DNA of 64,000 nucleotides. Origin: Salirhabdus sp. Marseille-P4669 (lineage in GTDB: Bacteria; Bacillota; Bacilli; Bacillales; Alkalibacillaceae). The stretch lies in assembly GCF_900240405.1 (NCBI RefSeq), contig NZ_OEQK01000006.1:62001-126000 (forward strand). Reading direction: 5' to 3'. Each line of letters starts with the position of its first letter. Positions within the stretch are counted from its first letter, which is position 1. Position numbers and translations under genes: made by a program. A model generated the notes under the pieces. It searched no databases, was not told where the DNA came from, and saw only the letters and a list, made by a program, of their open reading frames with translations. This document shows positions 1 to 10,716 of this stretch, one piece after another.

Positions 1-694
1 CAATAATAAAGAATAAAGCATAGCCCCAAATAATATGCCCAAGTGCAATATGGGCAACGGAACTAATACTACTCGATATAAAAATCATGAACATCGAAGT
101 TGGTGCTGCAATATGAGCAGGGAAGCCAAATAACATGATCATGGTCGGCACCATTAAGGAGCCTCCACCAATTCCAAAAAGCCCAGAGCATGTTCCAACA
201 AAAAACGCAATAAGTAGAGCTACTGGTATAGAATAGGAATATGTATATGTTTCGCCATTATGTGTAAATGTCCTTTGAAAACCTTTAGTATTGGTGCTAA
301 GTTTACTCGCAGAAATTCTTTTGCGTACAAAAAACATGGCGGAAATAATAATCATTAAAATTCCAAAATATAATTTAAAGCTTTCTCCTTCAATATAACG
401 ATTCAACCAGACACCGAATAAGGAGCCAGGAATACTAGCTATTAAAAAAATCGATCCACTTTTTATATCTACACGTTTATATTTTATATATGCGTATGTA
501 GAAGAAAGACCTGTAAACACCATTACTAATAAAGACATACCAACTAGTGTTTGGGGAGTTGCCCAAGAAAAGTCTTCGAAAAAATTTGCTAAAATTAAAA
601 TGGATGGAACAAAAATCACTCCACCACCTAATCCTGCAATACTACCGAGAAAAGCTGTACAAAACCCAATAACGATGAGTAAAATATACATCAT
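1..694 (-). CDS. TauE/SafE family membrane exporter (3' end cut by window edge)
   Basis: The minus-strand frame opens with two adjacent ATGs (694 and 691) behind a TAGGG-type ribosome site and stays open to the window edge. It has the two hallmark glycine-rich repeats of the TauE/SafE (DUF81) family: an N-terminal GSIAGLGGGVIF near residue 15 and an internal GLFGIGGGSLMVP near residue 170. Several hydrophobic membrane spans lie between. Members are inner-membrane anion or sulfonate/sulfite exporters; substrate cannot be read here. The C-terminus is missing only because of the edge. Its neighbour is the Fe-S operon, whose terminator lies between. Family call is firm, substrate unknown. Confidence 0.85.
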   Translation of the reverse strand, partial: MMYILLIVIGFCTAFLGSIAGLGGGVIFVPSILILANFFEDFSWATPQTLVGMSLLVMVFTGLSSTYAYIKYKRVDIKSGSIFLIASIPGSLFGVWLNRYIEGESFKLYFGILMIIISAMFFVRKRISASKLSTNTKGFQRTFTHNGETYTYSYSIPVALLIAFFVGTCSGLFGIGGGSLMVPTMIMLFGFPAHIAAPTSMFMIFISSSISSVAHIALGHIIWGYALFFII

Positions 695-791
695 GTAGAA
701 TCCCTACTATCTGTAAAATTTTCTTCCTCTAACATGTGATTCCTATTTTATCATAATGTTTTATTGTATAGAAACGTAATGAAATAGAAAT

Positions 792-819
792 AACCCCGTT
801 CCTTTTAAGAAACGGGGTT
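792..819 (-). terminator. Rho-independent terminator of the suf operon
   Basis: The arms AACCCCGTT and AACGGGGTT pair around a short A/T loop just after the sufB stop. On the minus strand the stem is followed by T-rich sequence. It closes the sufCDSUB operon. Confidence 0.75.
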
Positions 820-831
820 ATCTTACACTTA

Positions 832-2229
832 TTAACCGATAGAACCTTCCATCTCGAACTTGATTAGACGGTTCATTTCTACGGCATATTCCATAGGAAG
901 TTCTTTTGTAAATGGCTCAATGAAGCCCATTACGATCATTTCTGTAGCTTCCTCTTCTGAAATACCACGACTCATTAAATAGAACAATTGCTCTTCAGAT
1001 ACTTTTGATACCTTCGCTTCATGCTCTAAAGAAATATTATCGTTTAAAATCTCATTGTAAGGAATCGTATCGGATGTTGATTTATTGTCCATAATTAACG
1101 TATCACATTCAATGTTTGAACGTGCTCCATCCGCTTTTTTACCAAAGTGAACGATACCACGATAGGTTACTTTACCACCTTGTTTAGAGATGGATTTCGA
1201 AACAATTGTGGATGAAGTGTTCGGTGCTAAGTGCATCATTTTTGCACCAGCATCTTGGTGCTGACCTTTACCTGCGAATGCGATAGATAGTGTCATACCA
1301 CGAGCACCTTCACCTTTTAGGAATACTGCAGGGTATTTCATTGTAAGTTTAGAACCAATGTTACCGTCTACCCATTCCATTGTTGCATTTTCATGAGCTT
1401 CCGCACGTTTTGTAACTAGGTTATATACGTTATTTGCCCAGTTTTGGATAGTTGTATATCGACAATACGCATCCTTCTTAACGTAAATTTCAACAACGGC
1501 ACTGTGTAGAGAGTTTGTTGTGTAAACAGGTGCTGTACATCCTTCAACATAGTGTACAGAAGCACCTTCATCAACGATAATGAGAGTACGCTCAAATTGT
1601 CCCATATTTTCGGAGTTAATACGGAAGTAGGCCTGTAATGGCGTATCACATTTTACCCCTTTTGGTACGTAAATGAAAGATCCACCAGACCAAACTGCAG
1701 AGTTTAATGCAGCAAATTTGTTATCAGAGTAAGGAATAATTTTTCCGAAATACTCTTTAAATAAGTCTTCATTCTCTTTTAATGCTGTATCTGTATCTTT
1801 AAAAACGATACCTAATTTTTCAATATCCTCTTTAATGTTGTGGTAAACAACTTCAGATTCGTATTGTGCAGATACACCAGCTAAATATTTTTGCTCTGCT
1901 TCTGGAATACCTAACTTATCAAATGTTTGTTTGATTTCGTCAGGAACCTCATCCCATGATCTCTCGGATTTTTCAGATGGTTTTACATAATACGTAATCT
2001 CATCGAAATTTAATTCTCCTAAATCCCCACCCCATTGTGGCATTGGTTTACTGTAAAAATGCTTCAATGCTTTAAGGCGATAGTCAAGCATCCATTCAGG
2101 TTCTTCTTTCATGCGAGAGATTTCTCTTACAACTTTTTCAGTAAGTCCACGCTCGGTACGGAAAATCGATACGTCACGATCATGGAACCCATATTTATAA
2201 TCACCGATCTCTGGTGCCTTTTTAGCCAT
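832..2229 (-). CDS. sufB: Fe-S cluster assembly scaffold protein SufB
   Basis: SufB is the core scaffold of the SUF system. With SufC and SufD it forms the cytoplasmic complex on which sulfur and iron are assembled into clusters. The 465-residue product starts [14 protein letters not shown] and has the SufB/SufD beta-helix core and the C-terminal [10 protein letters not shown]...GFIEPF segment shared with SufD. An in-frame extension to 2295 is rejected because an AAAGGAGG site sits directly before the ATG at 2229. It is the last gene of sufC-D-S-U-B, separated from sufU by about 90 bp, the only sizeable gap in the operon. Length is normal for Firmicute SufB. Confidence 0.97.
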   Translation of the reverse strand: MAKKAPEIGDYKYGFHDRDVSIFRTERGLTEKVVREISRMKEEPEWMLDYRLKALKHFYSKPMPQWGGDLGELNFDEITYYVKPSEKSERSWDEVPDEIKQTFDKLGIPEAEQKYLAGVSAQYESEVVYHNIKEDIEKLGIVFKDTDTALKENEDLFKEYFGKIIPYSDNKFAALNSAVWSGGSFIYVPKGVKCDTPLQAYFRINSENMGQFERTLIIVDEGASVHYVEGCTAPVYTTNSLHSAVVEIYVKKDAYCRYTTIQNWANNVYNLVTKRAEAHENATMEWVDGNIGSKLTMKYPAVFLKGEGARGMTLSIAFAGKGQHQDAGAKMMHLAPNTSSTIVSKSISKQGGKVTYRGIVHFGKKADGARSNIECDTLIMDNKSTSDTIPYNEILNDNISLEHEAKVSKVSEEQLFYLMSRGISEEEATEMIVMGFIEPFTKELPMEYAVEMNRLIKFEMEGSIG

Positions 2230-2320
2230 GTAAATACCTCCTTTAAAATTAAAAGCAAAACGACCTTTTTGCCAATAACATCTTCTTAAAAGCAAGTCGT
2301 AATATAATGAAACAAAAGAA

Positions 2321-5287
<2,967 letters not shown>

Positions 5288-5304
5288 GTTACCCCTCCTA
5301 TCGA

Positions 5305-6090
5305 TTACGCTTCTTGACCTACAGTTTCATCTTCAATTCCTAGTTCTTCTTTAATCCAGTCATAACCTTCAGCTTCTAACTTTTGAGCTAATTCAGGTCC
5401 ACCAGACTTCACAACACGTCCTTGCATCATTACATGTACTTTATCTGGAGTTACATATTCAAGTAAGCGTTGATAGTGGGTAATGATTAAGCAACCAAAA
5501 TCTTCGCCACGCATTTTGTTTATACCTTTTGATACTACTTTTAGAGCATCAATATCTAAACCAGAGTCAATTTCATCAAGAATTGCAATAGCAGGCTTCA
5601 ATAGCATAAGCTGTAAAATTTCATTACGCTTTTTCTCCCCACCAGAGAATCCTTCATTTAAATAACGTTGAGCCATATTTTTATCCATTTCTAAGAAATC
5701 CATTGTTCCATCCATTTCTTTAATGAATTTCATTAGAGGAATTTCATCGCCTTCTTCACGACGTGCGTTAATAGAAGATCTTAAAAAGTCAGAGTTTGTT
5801 ACACCAGAAATTTCACTTGGATATTGCATAGCTAGGAATAATCCAGCTTTAGCACGCTCGTCAACTTCCATTTCTAATACATCTTTTCCATCAATATGAA
5901 TACTTCCTTGTGTAACTTCATATTTTGGGTGTCCCATTATAGCGGAAGCAAGTGTTGATTTACCAGTTCCGTTTGGTCCCATAACCGCATGGAATTCACC
6001 AGTGTTAATTGTTAAATTTACACCTTTCAAGATTTCTTTTCCGTCAATTTCTACGTGAAGATCCTTAATTTCTAAAGTTGATCCTGCCAT
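5305..6090 (-). CDS. sufC: SUF system ABC-type ATPase SufC
   Basis: SufC is the soluble ABC-type ATPase that drives conformational change in the SufBCD scaffold. The 261-residue product has Walker A GPNGTGKST (about residues 39-47), signature FSGGEKKR, and Walker B AIAILDEIDSGLD. It has no membrane partner, as expected for SufC. The start at 6090 (MAGSTLEIKDL) follows TGGAGG; an upstream in-frame codon is ignored. It is the first gene of the operon, so the promoter and leader just upstream control all five genes. Confidence 0.97.
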   Translation of the reverse strand: MAGSTLEIKDLHVEIDGKEILKGVNLTINTGEFHAVMGPNGTGKSTLASAIMGHPKYEVTQGSIHIDGKDVLEMEVDERAKAGLFLAMQYPSEISGVTNSDFLRSSINARREEGDEIPLMKFIKEMDGTMDFLEMDKNMAQRYLNEGFSGGEKKRNEILQLMLLKPAIAILDEIDSGLDIDALKVVSKGINKMRGEDFGCLIITHYQRLLEYVTPDKVHVMMQGRVVKSGGPELAQKLEAEGYDWIKEELGIEDETVGQEA

Positions 6091-6130
6091 GTAAATAACC
6101 TCCATTGCTTTTATTAATAAATGTAATATT

Positions 6131-6149
6131 TATTCTCAATCTATTCTCA
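6131..6149 (-). promoter_or_regulatory. Direct repeat TGAGAATA x2 in the suf leader
   Basis: On the minus strand TGAGAATA occurs twice (plus 6142-6149 and 6131-6138) with an 11-bp period, one helical turn. The pair lies between the predicted start of transcription and sufC. The spacing on one helix face suggests a protein site, but I recognise no known regulator, and it could be chance in AT-rich DNA. Confidence 0.3.
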
Positions 6150-6154
6150 TTACA

Positions 6155-6183
6155 ATCTTATAACATTTCGCATCTATTATCAA
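6155..6183 (-). promoter_or_regulatory. Probable SigA promoter of sufCDSUB
   Basis: On the minus strand TTGATA (6183-6178) and TAAGAT (6160-6155) are separated by 17 bp. Transcription would start near 6148, about 60 nt before the sufC start. Confidence 0.55.
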
Positions 6184-6224
6184 CAAATACGGATAAAGGT
6201 TTTTTTTATAATTTACAAATAAAA

Positions 6225-6244
6225 ACACCCTTCGATAAAAGTGT
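6225..6244 (-). terminator. Hairpin with U-run upstream of the suf promoter
   Basis: On the minus strand ACACTTTT and AAGGGTGT pair (two G-U pairs) around ATCG and are followed by TTTTTATTT. It would stop transcripts coming from 6.4-6.3 kb before the suf promoter. Confidence 0.45.
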
Positions 6245-6344
6245 AACATAAGTAATAAATCCTGTTCACTTTCACCTTATTGTAACCTAAATCGTAAAAC
6301 GCTAAGCCGATATGTATAGGTAAAAAAATGTATTATATTATAGA

Positions 6345-6424
6345 AGAAAGTCGTAGTTACATTCGGTACTAATTAGGTCCTCCCCATACAAAAGGAGACA
6401 TCCTTTCGAATGTCTCCTTTTTTT
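6345..6424 (+). ncRNA. Candidate small RNA with C-rich motif
   Basis: A possible -10 (TATTAT near 6331-6336) is followed about 60 nt later by a perfect 11-bp terminator stem and seven T residues on the plus strand, with no open reading frame between. The would-be transcript of about 80 nt carries GGTCCTCCCC at 6377-6386, an unpaired C-rich stretch able to pair with Shine-Dalgarno sequences, as in FsrA/RoxS-type sRNAs. No -35 is convincing. Expression is inferred only. Confidence 0.35.
6391..6420 (+). terminator. Strong intrinsic terminator
   Basis: Arms AAAGGAGACAT and ATGTCTCCTTT pair perfectly (11 bp, 8-nt loop), with a T-run on the plus strand to 6424. On the minus strand it lies just after the small gene ending at 6426 and may also serve it, although the minus-strand U-tract is shorter. 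Confidence 0.75.
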
Positions 6425-6425
6425 A

Positions 6426-6617
6426 TTATTTAAAAGTGTAGCGATCTACTTCAGAATATATAAATTGACCTTTTCGATAATTCTGTTCTCGACGTTTTTC
6501 AACCATTAGACGTTTTTCCAATTTACGGCTATATTCCTCATAGCCAATTCCGTGTGCCTGTTGCATTGCCTTTTCCATCTCACCAGTATAATTCAAATGC
6601 AAATAATCAGAAATAAT
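6426..6617 (-). CDS. Small unrecognised protein, apparent ATT start
   Basis: A 63-codon minus-strand frame reads IISDYLHLNYTGEMEKAMQQ... and ends DRYTFK, directly before a terminator. It is rich in Glu, Lys and Arg and predicted helical, soluble, without signal peptide. No ATG or GTG lies near the 5' end. A good ribosome site (AAAGGGATGA) is 7 nt before tandem ATT codons at 6617/6614, as for infC, which uses ATT. A TTG at 6602 is the alternative and gives 58 residues. I do not recognise the family. It is too short for many gene finders and lies alone between the metQ and suf units. Confidence 0.55.
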   Translation of the reverse strand: MISDYLHLNYTGEMEKAMQQAHGIGYEEYSRKLEKRLMVEKRREQNYRKGQFIYSEVDRYTFK

Positions 6618-6710
6618 AGGTCATCCCTTTCATTTAGTTTACAATAGCAATGATATCATGCTGGTCATTCCTGCTCAACGCGGATATTTATTTATAAACA
6701 AAAATATAAA

Positions 6711-6743
6711 GGGATTCAATCGATGGAGAATCGATTAAATCCC
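6711..6743 (-). terminator. Terminator of metNIQ
   Basis: GGGATT(C)AATCGAT pairs with ATCGATT(AA)ATCCC in a long stem. On the minus strand it is followed by TTTATATTTTTG, about 60 bp after metQ. Confidence 0.75.
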
Positions 6744-6804
6744 TCATATCTATGTTTCGTAAAAAACCCTTACTTATACGAAGTAATACTCCCGATTTAA
6801 TAAA

Positions 6805-7638
6805 TTACTCAGAAACCGGTACAATTGCCCCGTTATATTCTTCCTTCATAAATGTTTGAATTTCTTCAGAACGTAATACTTCTACTAACGTTTGAAGAGC
6901 TTCATTATCTTTGTTTTCGGATTTTGTTACAATTAAATTCGCATATGGTGATTCTGAACCTTCTAATAAAAGAGCATCTTCAGTTGGTAATAGTCCTGCT
7001 TCAATAGCATAATTCGTATTAATCGCAACTAATGCATCTTCTTCACGGTTATAATATTCCGGTAATAGTGCAGGCTCAATGCTGTCATCAAATTCTAAGT
7101 TTAATGGATTTTCCGCAATATCATCGAAATCTGCAGTTAAATTATCTGTACCTTCTTTAAGTGTAATCACACCATCTCGTGCTAATAAAGAAAGAATACG
7201 TCCACGATCTGCTTCCGAGCTACTCATAATTACAACAGTGCCTTCAGGTATTTCTTCTACACTTGATACACTTTTAGAATAAATACCAATTGGTTCGATA
7301 TGGATTCCACCTAAGCTGACAAAATCATAACCAAACTCTTCTATTTGTCCTTCTAGGTATGGTGTGTGCTGGAAGTAGTTTGCATCTAGTCGATCTTCTT
7401 CTAAATCACGATTCGGTAAAATATAGTCATCATATTCTTCAATTACTAATTCAATACCCTTTTCTTCTAAAATAGGCTTCGCTTTTTCTAATACTTCAGA
7501 GTGAGGAATAACCGCTGCTCCAATTGTGATTGTTTTAGAATCATCTGATCCGTTGCCATCCTCTTTCTCACTGCTTCCACATGCCGCCAAAAACGTAATT
7601 AATAATGCAGTAACTAATAGTCCAAGATATTTTTTCAT
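6805..7638 (-). CDS. metQ: Methionine ABC transporter substrate-binding lipoprotein MetQ
   Basis: MetQ captures L- and D-methionine outside the membrane for MetNI. The 277-residue protein begins with a lipoprotein signal peptide and lipobox LAAC with Cys20, followed by a Ser/Glu/Asp-rich linker. The NLPA-type core includes the PHSEVLE and DANYFQHTPYLE segments that mark MetQ. It is the last gene of metN-I-Q, 16 bp after metI. The operon is preceded by SAM riboswitches, which supports methionine as substrate. Confidence 0.93.
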   Translation of the reverse strand: MKKYLGLLVTALLITFLAACGSSEKEDGNGSDDSKTITIGAAVIPHSEVLEKAKPILEEKGIELVIEEYDDYILPNRDLEEDRLDANYFQHTPYLEGQIEEFGYDFVSLGGIHIEPIGIYSKSVSSVEEIPEGTVVIMSSSEADRGRILSLLARDGVITLKEGTDNLTADFDDIAENPLNLEFDDSIEPALLPEYYNREEDALVAINTNYAIEAGLLPTEDALLLEGSESPYANLIVTKSENKDNEALQTLVEVLRSEEIQTFMKEEYNGAIVPVSE

Positions 7639-7654
7639 CTGTATGTCTCTCCTT

Positions 7655-8323
7655 TTAACGTTTATCTAATTTTCTCGAAATAAAATCCCCAATAAACTGG
7701 AATATAAATACGATAATGACAATAAGTACAGTACAAGCAAACACTACATCAAAATCCCACTTTTGGAATCCTCGTCGATAGGCTAGGTCACCTAATCCCC
7801 CTGCACCAATCGCACCTGCCATTGCTGTATATCCAATTAGAGATATTGCGGTAACCGTAATACCTGATACTAATGCGGGCATAGATTCTGGTATTAAAAC
7901 TTTGAAAATAACATGGCGTGTTTTCGCTCCCATAGCCTTCGCTGCTTCCAGGACTCCTCTATCCACCTCCTTTAATGCAATTTCCACCATACGAGCATAA
8001 AACGGCGCCGCCCCTATAATAAGAGCAGGCAATGCTGCTTCTGGACCTCTTATGGTACCCATTAACCAATCGGTAAACGGGAATAATAATAGAATCAAAA
8101 TAATAAACGGTATCGCACGAAATACGTTAACAATTGTTGCCACTACAAAATTAGCTGGCTTATTCGCCCATATATTTCCTTGATCGGTTAAGAACAGTAG
8201 TAATCCTAATAAAATACCGATAATTAAAGTTCCAAGTACCGAGATACCTGTCATAAAAAATGTTTCTTTTGTCGCTACAATTAAATCTTCCACTACAACA
8301 TTCGGAAAAAGTTCTCTTAGCAT
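7655..8323 (-). CDS. metI: Methionine ABC transporter permease MetI
   Basis: The 222-residue protein has five or so membrane helices and the permease EAA loop (EAAKAMGAKTRHVIFKVLIPE), which docks onto MetN. Its ATG directly abuts the metN stop, with GGAGGTGA inside the metN 3' end as ribosome site. It forms the channel of the D/L-methionine importer. Confidence 0.94.
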   Translation of the reverse strand: MLRELFPNVVVEDLIVATKETFFMTGISVLGTLIIGILLGLLLFLTDQGNIWANKPANFVVATIVNVFRAIPFIILILLLFPFTDWLMGTIRGPEAALPALIIGAAPFYARMVEIALKEVDRGVLEAAKAMGAKTRHVIFKVLIPESMPALVSGITVTAISLIGYTAMAGAIGAGGLGDLAYRRGFQKWDFDVVFACTVLIVIIVFIFQFIGDFISRKLDKR

Positions 8324-9340
8324 TTACCTCACCTCCACTTCAACAGATGTATTAGATAGGAAGTGAATGGCTTTATCGATTTCATTTTGCGGTCCATCGA
8401 TGTGAACAAATAATGCACCGTAAGTTCCTTCTTGTGTTTGTGTAATATTCCCTTGAAGGATATTTATATCAATATCAAAACCTTTTGCTAACTGACTTAT
8501 TAGCGCCTGATTTGTTGTTTCCCCAACAAAATGCAATCGTAACACTTTCCCTGTTTCAAAGGAATTGGCAAGTGTATCAATTAATGCTTGGTCTTGAGGT
8601 GGCCCCATTACTTGTTGAACAAAGTGTTTTGTAATCGATTGTTTTGGATGCATAAAGACATCTAATGCATCGCCCTGTTCCACAATCTTCCCACTATCCA
8701 TAACAGCGACCCTATGGCATATTTTTTTAATTACATGCATTTCGTGGGTAATTAGAATAATGGTCAGTCCAAGCTTTTTGTTAATACTAACAAGTAAATC
8801 TAATATATCCTCCGTTGTTTTAGGATCTAATGCAGATGTTGCTTCATCACACAATAGCACCTCTGGATCATTTGCAAGTGCTCTTGCAATTCCCACACGT
8901 TGCTTTTGACCACCGCTTAACTGAGAAGGGTAATGATTTTCTCTACCCTTAAGTCCTACAAGGTCTATTAGCTCCAACGCCTTTTCTTTACGTTGCTTTC
9001 TCGGCACTCCAGCTATTTCTAATGAAAACGTAATATTCTTTAATACCGTTCTTGACCAAAGAAGATTAAAATGCTGAAAAATCATTCCGATCTTTTGTCT
9101 TTCTTTTCTTAATTGGCCAGTCTTCAATTTCGTTATATTTTTATCATTTATTACGACATCTCCTTGTGTAGGATCTTCCAAACGGTTGATTAATCGTATA
9201 AACGTACTTTTTCCTGCGCCACTATAGCCAATAACCCCGAATATTTCCCCTTTGTGTATTTTCAAATCTATATCGTCTACCGCAACCACTTGATTATGTT
9301 TGGACTTATACACCTTTGATAGATTTTGAATCGTAATCAT
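8324..9340 (-). CDS. metN: Methionine ABC transporter ATPase MetN
   Basis: MetN powers methionine import. Walker A GYSGAGKST lies at about residues 38-46, the signature is LSGGQKQRVGIARAL, and Walker B is VLLCDEATSALD. A C-terminal NIL/ACT-like domain (about 265-335) is the site through which intracellular methionine inhibits such transporters. Length 338 is typical. It is first in metNIQ and lies behind two SAM riboswitch modules, so it should be made when S-adenosylmethionine is low. Confidence 0.95.
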   Translation of the reverse strand: MITIQNLSKVYKSKHNQVVAVDDIDLKIHKGEIFGVIGYSGAGKSTFIRLINRLEDPTQGDVVINDKNITKLKTGQLRKERQKIGMIFQHFNLLWSRTVLKNITFSLEIAGVPRKQRKEKALELIDLVGLKGRENHYPSQLSGGQKQRVGIARALANDPEVLLCDEATSALDPKTTEDILDLLVSINKKLGLTIILITHEMHVIKKICHRVAVMDSGKIVEQGDALDVFMHPKQSITKHFVQQVMGPPQDQALIDTLANSFETGKVLRLHFVGETTNQALISQLAKGFDIDINILQGNITQTQEGTYGALFVHIDGPQNEIDKAIHFLSNTSVEVEVR

Positions 9341-9412
9341 TGTGCAACCTCCCCCGCTCTACGTTGATTCTTGTCTTTAGTATTTCTTAACTTTATTTTT
9401 GTAAACAAAAAA

Positions 9413-9442
9413 GCCTTTCTGTTCATGAAAGAACAGAAAGGC
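9413..9442 (-). terminator. Expression-platform terminator of the metN-proximal SAM riboswitch
   Basis: GCCTTTCTGTTC and GAACAGAAAGGC form a 12-bp perfect stem. On the minus strand it is followed by TTTTTTG. It lies between the aptamer and metN. Confidence 0.9.
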
Positions 9443-9570
9443 GGTTTCACACTAGACTGTTCTCTCATCTTGCAAAGCAATCGCTTTACAGGAATTGGCA
9501 CCGTGTCAAACAATTGTTTGATGGTTGCCGGGTTTCATAGGGCCAGTCCCTCCACCTCTCTGGATAAGAG
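9443..9570 (-). promoter_or_regulatory. SAM-I (S-box) riboswitch, metN-proximal
   Basis: Read on the minus strand from 9570, the sequence has the S-box core: CTTATCCAGAGAGG, GGAGGGACTGGCCC, ATGAAACCCGGCAACC, then a closing P1 strand CAAGATGAGAG near 9462. The aptamer is followed by a perfect terminator hairpin. SAM binding favours termination and so turns metNIQ off. Confidence 0.95.
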
Positions 9571-9659
9571 AAAATTTATCTATTAATTTTTCAATAAGGT
9601 TCATAAGGTAATGAGTACTTTAACTCGATAACACTTTAAAACAATATAGTACGAAAGTA

Positions 9660-9688
9660 ATAATACAATGAGTATAAAGATGTGTCAA
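9660..9688 (-). promoter_or_regulatory. SigA promoter between the two SAM riboswitches
   Basis: On the minus strand a perfect TTGACA (9688-9683) and TATTAT (9665-9660) are 17 bp apart. It starts an RNA that contains only the proximal riboswitch, so that riboswitch does not depend on the distal one. Confidence 0.8.
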
Positions 9689-9705
9689 CCATTTTTTAAT
9701 ATAAA

Positions 9706-9732
9706 AAAATCCCTCTAAAGAAGAGGGATTTT
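9706..9732 (-). terminator. Expression-platform terminator of the distal SAM riboswitch
   Basis: AAAATCCCTCT and AGAGGGATTTT pair perfectly (11 bp, 5-nt loop). On the minus strand a T-rich tail follows. Transcripts stopped here would be free-standing leader RNAs of about 170 nt. Confidence 0.88.
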
Positions 9733-9852
9733 CATCGCTCTTCTCATCTTCCAAAGCCTACGCTTTGTTGGAATTAGCACCGCTTCAAGCAATTTGCCTG
9801 ATGGTTGCTGGGTTTCATAGGGCCAGTCCCTCCACCTCTCTGGATAAGAAAG
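9733..9852 (-). promoter_or_regulatory. SAM-I (S-box) riboswitch, distal copy
   Basis: Read on the minus strand from about 9852, it has the same S-box core as the proximal copy (TTATCCAGAGAGG, GGAGGGACTGGCCC, ATGAAACCCAGCAACC) and a closing GAAGATGAGAAG strand. The variable P3/P4 loops differ, so this is an old duplication or separate acquisition rather than a fresh copy. It has its own promoter and terminator. Confidence 0.94.
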
Positions 9853-9882
9853 CATTACCGTATTCACTTTTAACTAAGTGTA

Positions 9883-9911
9883 ATCATACCAAATGAATAA
9901 TTTTGGGTCAA
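9883..9911 (-). promoter_or_regulatory. SigA promoter of the distal SAM riboswitch
   Basis: On the minus strand TTGACC (9911-9906) and TATGAT (9888-9883) are 17 bp apart, just upstream of the aptamer. Confidence 0.75.
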
Positions 9912-9925
9912 CAAAAAATATTTTC

Positions 9926-9941
9926 TATTTCCGTGGAAATA
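9926..9941 (-). terminator. Weak hairpin after yusE
   Basis: TATTTCC and GGAAATA form a 7-bp stem. On the minus strand it is followed by GAAAATATTTTTTG. It may end the yusF-yusE transcript before the riboswitch promoter. Confidence 0.35.
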
Positions 9942-9951
9942 ATTGTCGAAA

Positions 9952-10257
9952 TCAATTATATTCCTTTATCTTTTCTAATAGATATGGAACGGAGCGAAAT
10001 GCATATACTTTTTCCAAGACCTTTCCTTTTTGCATTATTGCAAGACATGGAACACTTTCAATTTTATGTTTTTGCATAAAGTCAGGAAATAGCGAAGCAT
10101 TCATAGAATGAAACGCCGGCACTCCTTCTATATGTTCCATTGCATCTAACATTTTATGTGCTACTTGGCATGTGCCACAAAATGGTGTGTAAATATATAA
10201 AAACTGATATGGATGATGTTGAAGTACAGAAAAATCATCCTTCGTTACTTCAATCAT
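9952..10257 (-). CDS. yusE: Thioredoxin-like protein (YusE type)
   Basis: The 101-residue cytoplasmic protein is a compact thioredoxin fold with the redox motif CGTC at about residues 27-30 (YTPFCGTCQVAHK) and the cis-proline region SVPCLAIM. It has no signal peptide. The role is probably thiol-disulfide exchange; substrate unknown. It overlaps yusF by 4 nt. The placement next to yusF and gcvH matches the Bacillus order, which supports the YusE name. Confidence 0.8.
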   Translation of the reverse strand: MIEVTKDDFSVLQHHPYQFLYIYTPFCGTCQVAHKMLDAMEHIEGVPAFHSMNASLFPDFMQKHKIESVPCLAIMQKGKVLEKVYAFRSVPYLLEKIKEYN

Positions 10258-10622
10258 TCAATTCTCCCTTTCAAAAATTCCGGATATATTTCTATATTAG
10301 CACTCGCCAAGATGGATGCAAGTACATGATCCGGAGTTGTTTCCACTTCACGATAAGAACGATCTACATATAAATTCACTGCATGTGGCAATTCCATAAT
10401 CAATTGTTTTCTTAACTTATGGCCAGAGTCATCTTCATCCACTAAAATAAAGACATCCTTATCATCAAGCATATATTGATCAACAAGTTCTTCTACTTTT
10501 GTAATCCCCATTGTTCCATTTGTGCATATTATAAGAACATCATCATTTATTATTCTTTTAACCTTCTTTAAATCGGATCGTCCCTCAACAATAATGACTT
10601 TCTCTTCATATTCCAATTCCAT
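10254..10622 (-). CDS. yusF: Toprim-domain protein (YusF type)
   Basis: The 122-residue protein is almost only a Toprim domain: IIVEGRSDLKKVKR at the N-terminus supplies the catalytic Glu, and FILVDEDDSGHKLRKQL supplies the acidic DxD motif. Such stand-alone Toprim proteins resemble the RNase M5/primase Toprim fold and probably act on nucleic acid with Mg2+. The precise function is unknown. The ATG at 10622 begins MELEYEEKVIIVEG. It is translationally coupled to yusE. Confidence 0.8.
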   Translation of the reverse strand: MELEYEEKVIIVEGRSDLKKVKRIINDDVLIICTNGTMGITKVEELVDQYMLDDKDVFILVDEDDSGHKLRKQLIMELPHAVNLYVDRSYREVETTPDHVLASILASANIEIYPEFLKGRIE

Positions 10623-10682
10623 TAGTCTTCATCACCTTTATAATCGGTAACTGGTACGCGTTCTAAAGTGAAGTAAAGCAAA

Positions 10683-10704
10683 GGCAGTGAATAGAATCAC
10701 TGCC
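10683..10704 (-). terminator. Terminator after gcvH
   Basis: GGCAGTGA and TCACTGCC form an 8-bp perfect stem. On the minus strand TTTGCTTTACTT follows. It lies 12 bp after the gcvH stop. Confidence 0.7.
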
Positions 10705-10716
10705 CATTTCTATATT

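Noticed and set aside
2230-2320. Gap between sufB and sufU read as a possible hairpin attenuator
   Set aside because: The ACGAC-GC/GC-GTCGT pairing is interrupted and there is no U-run.
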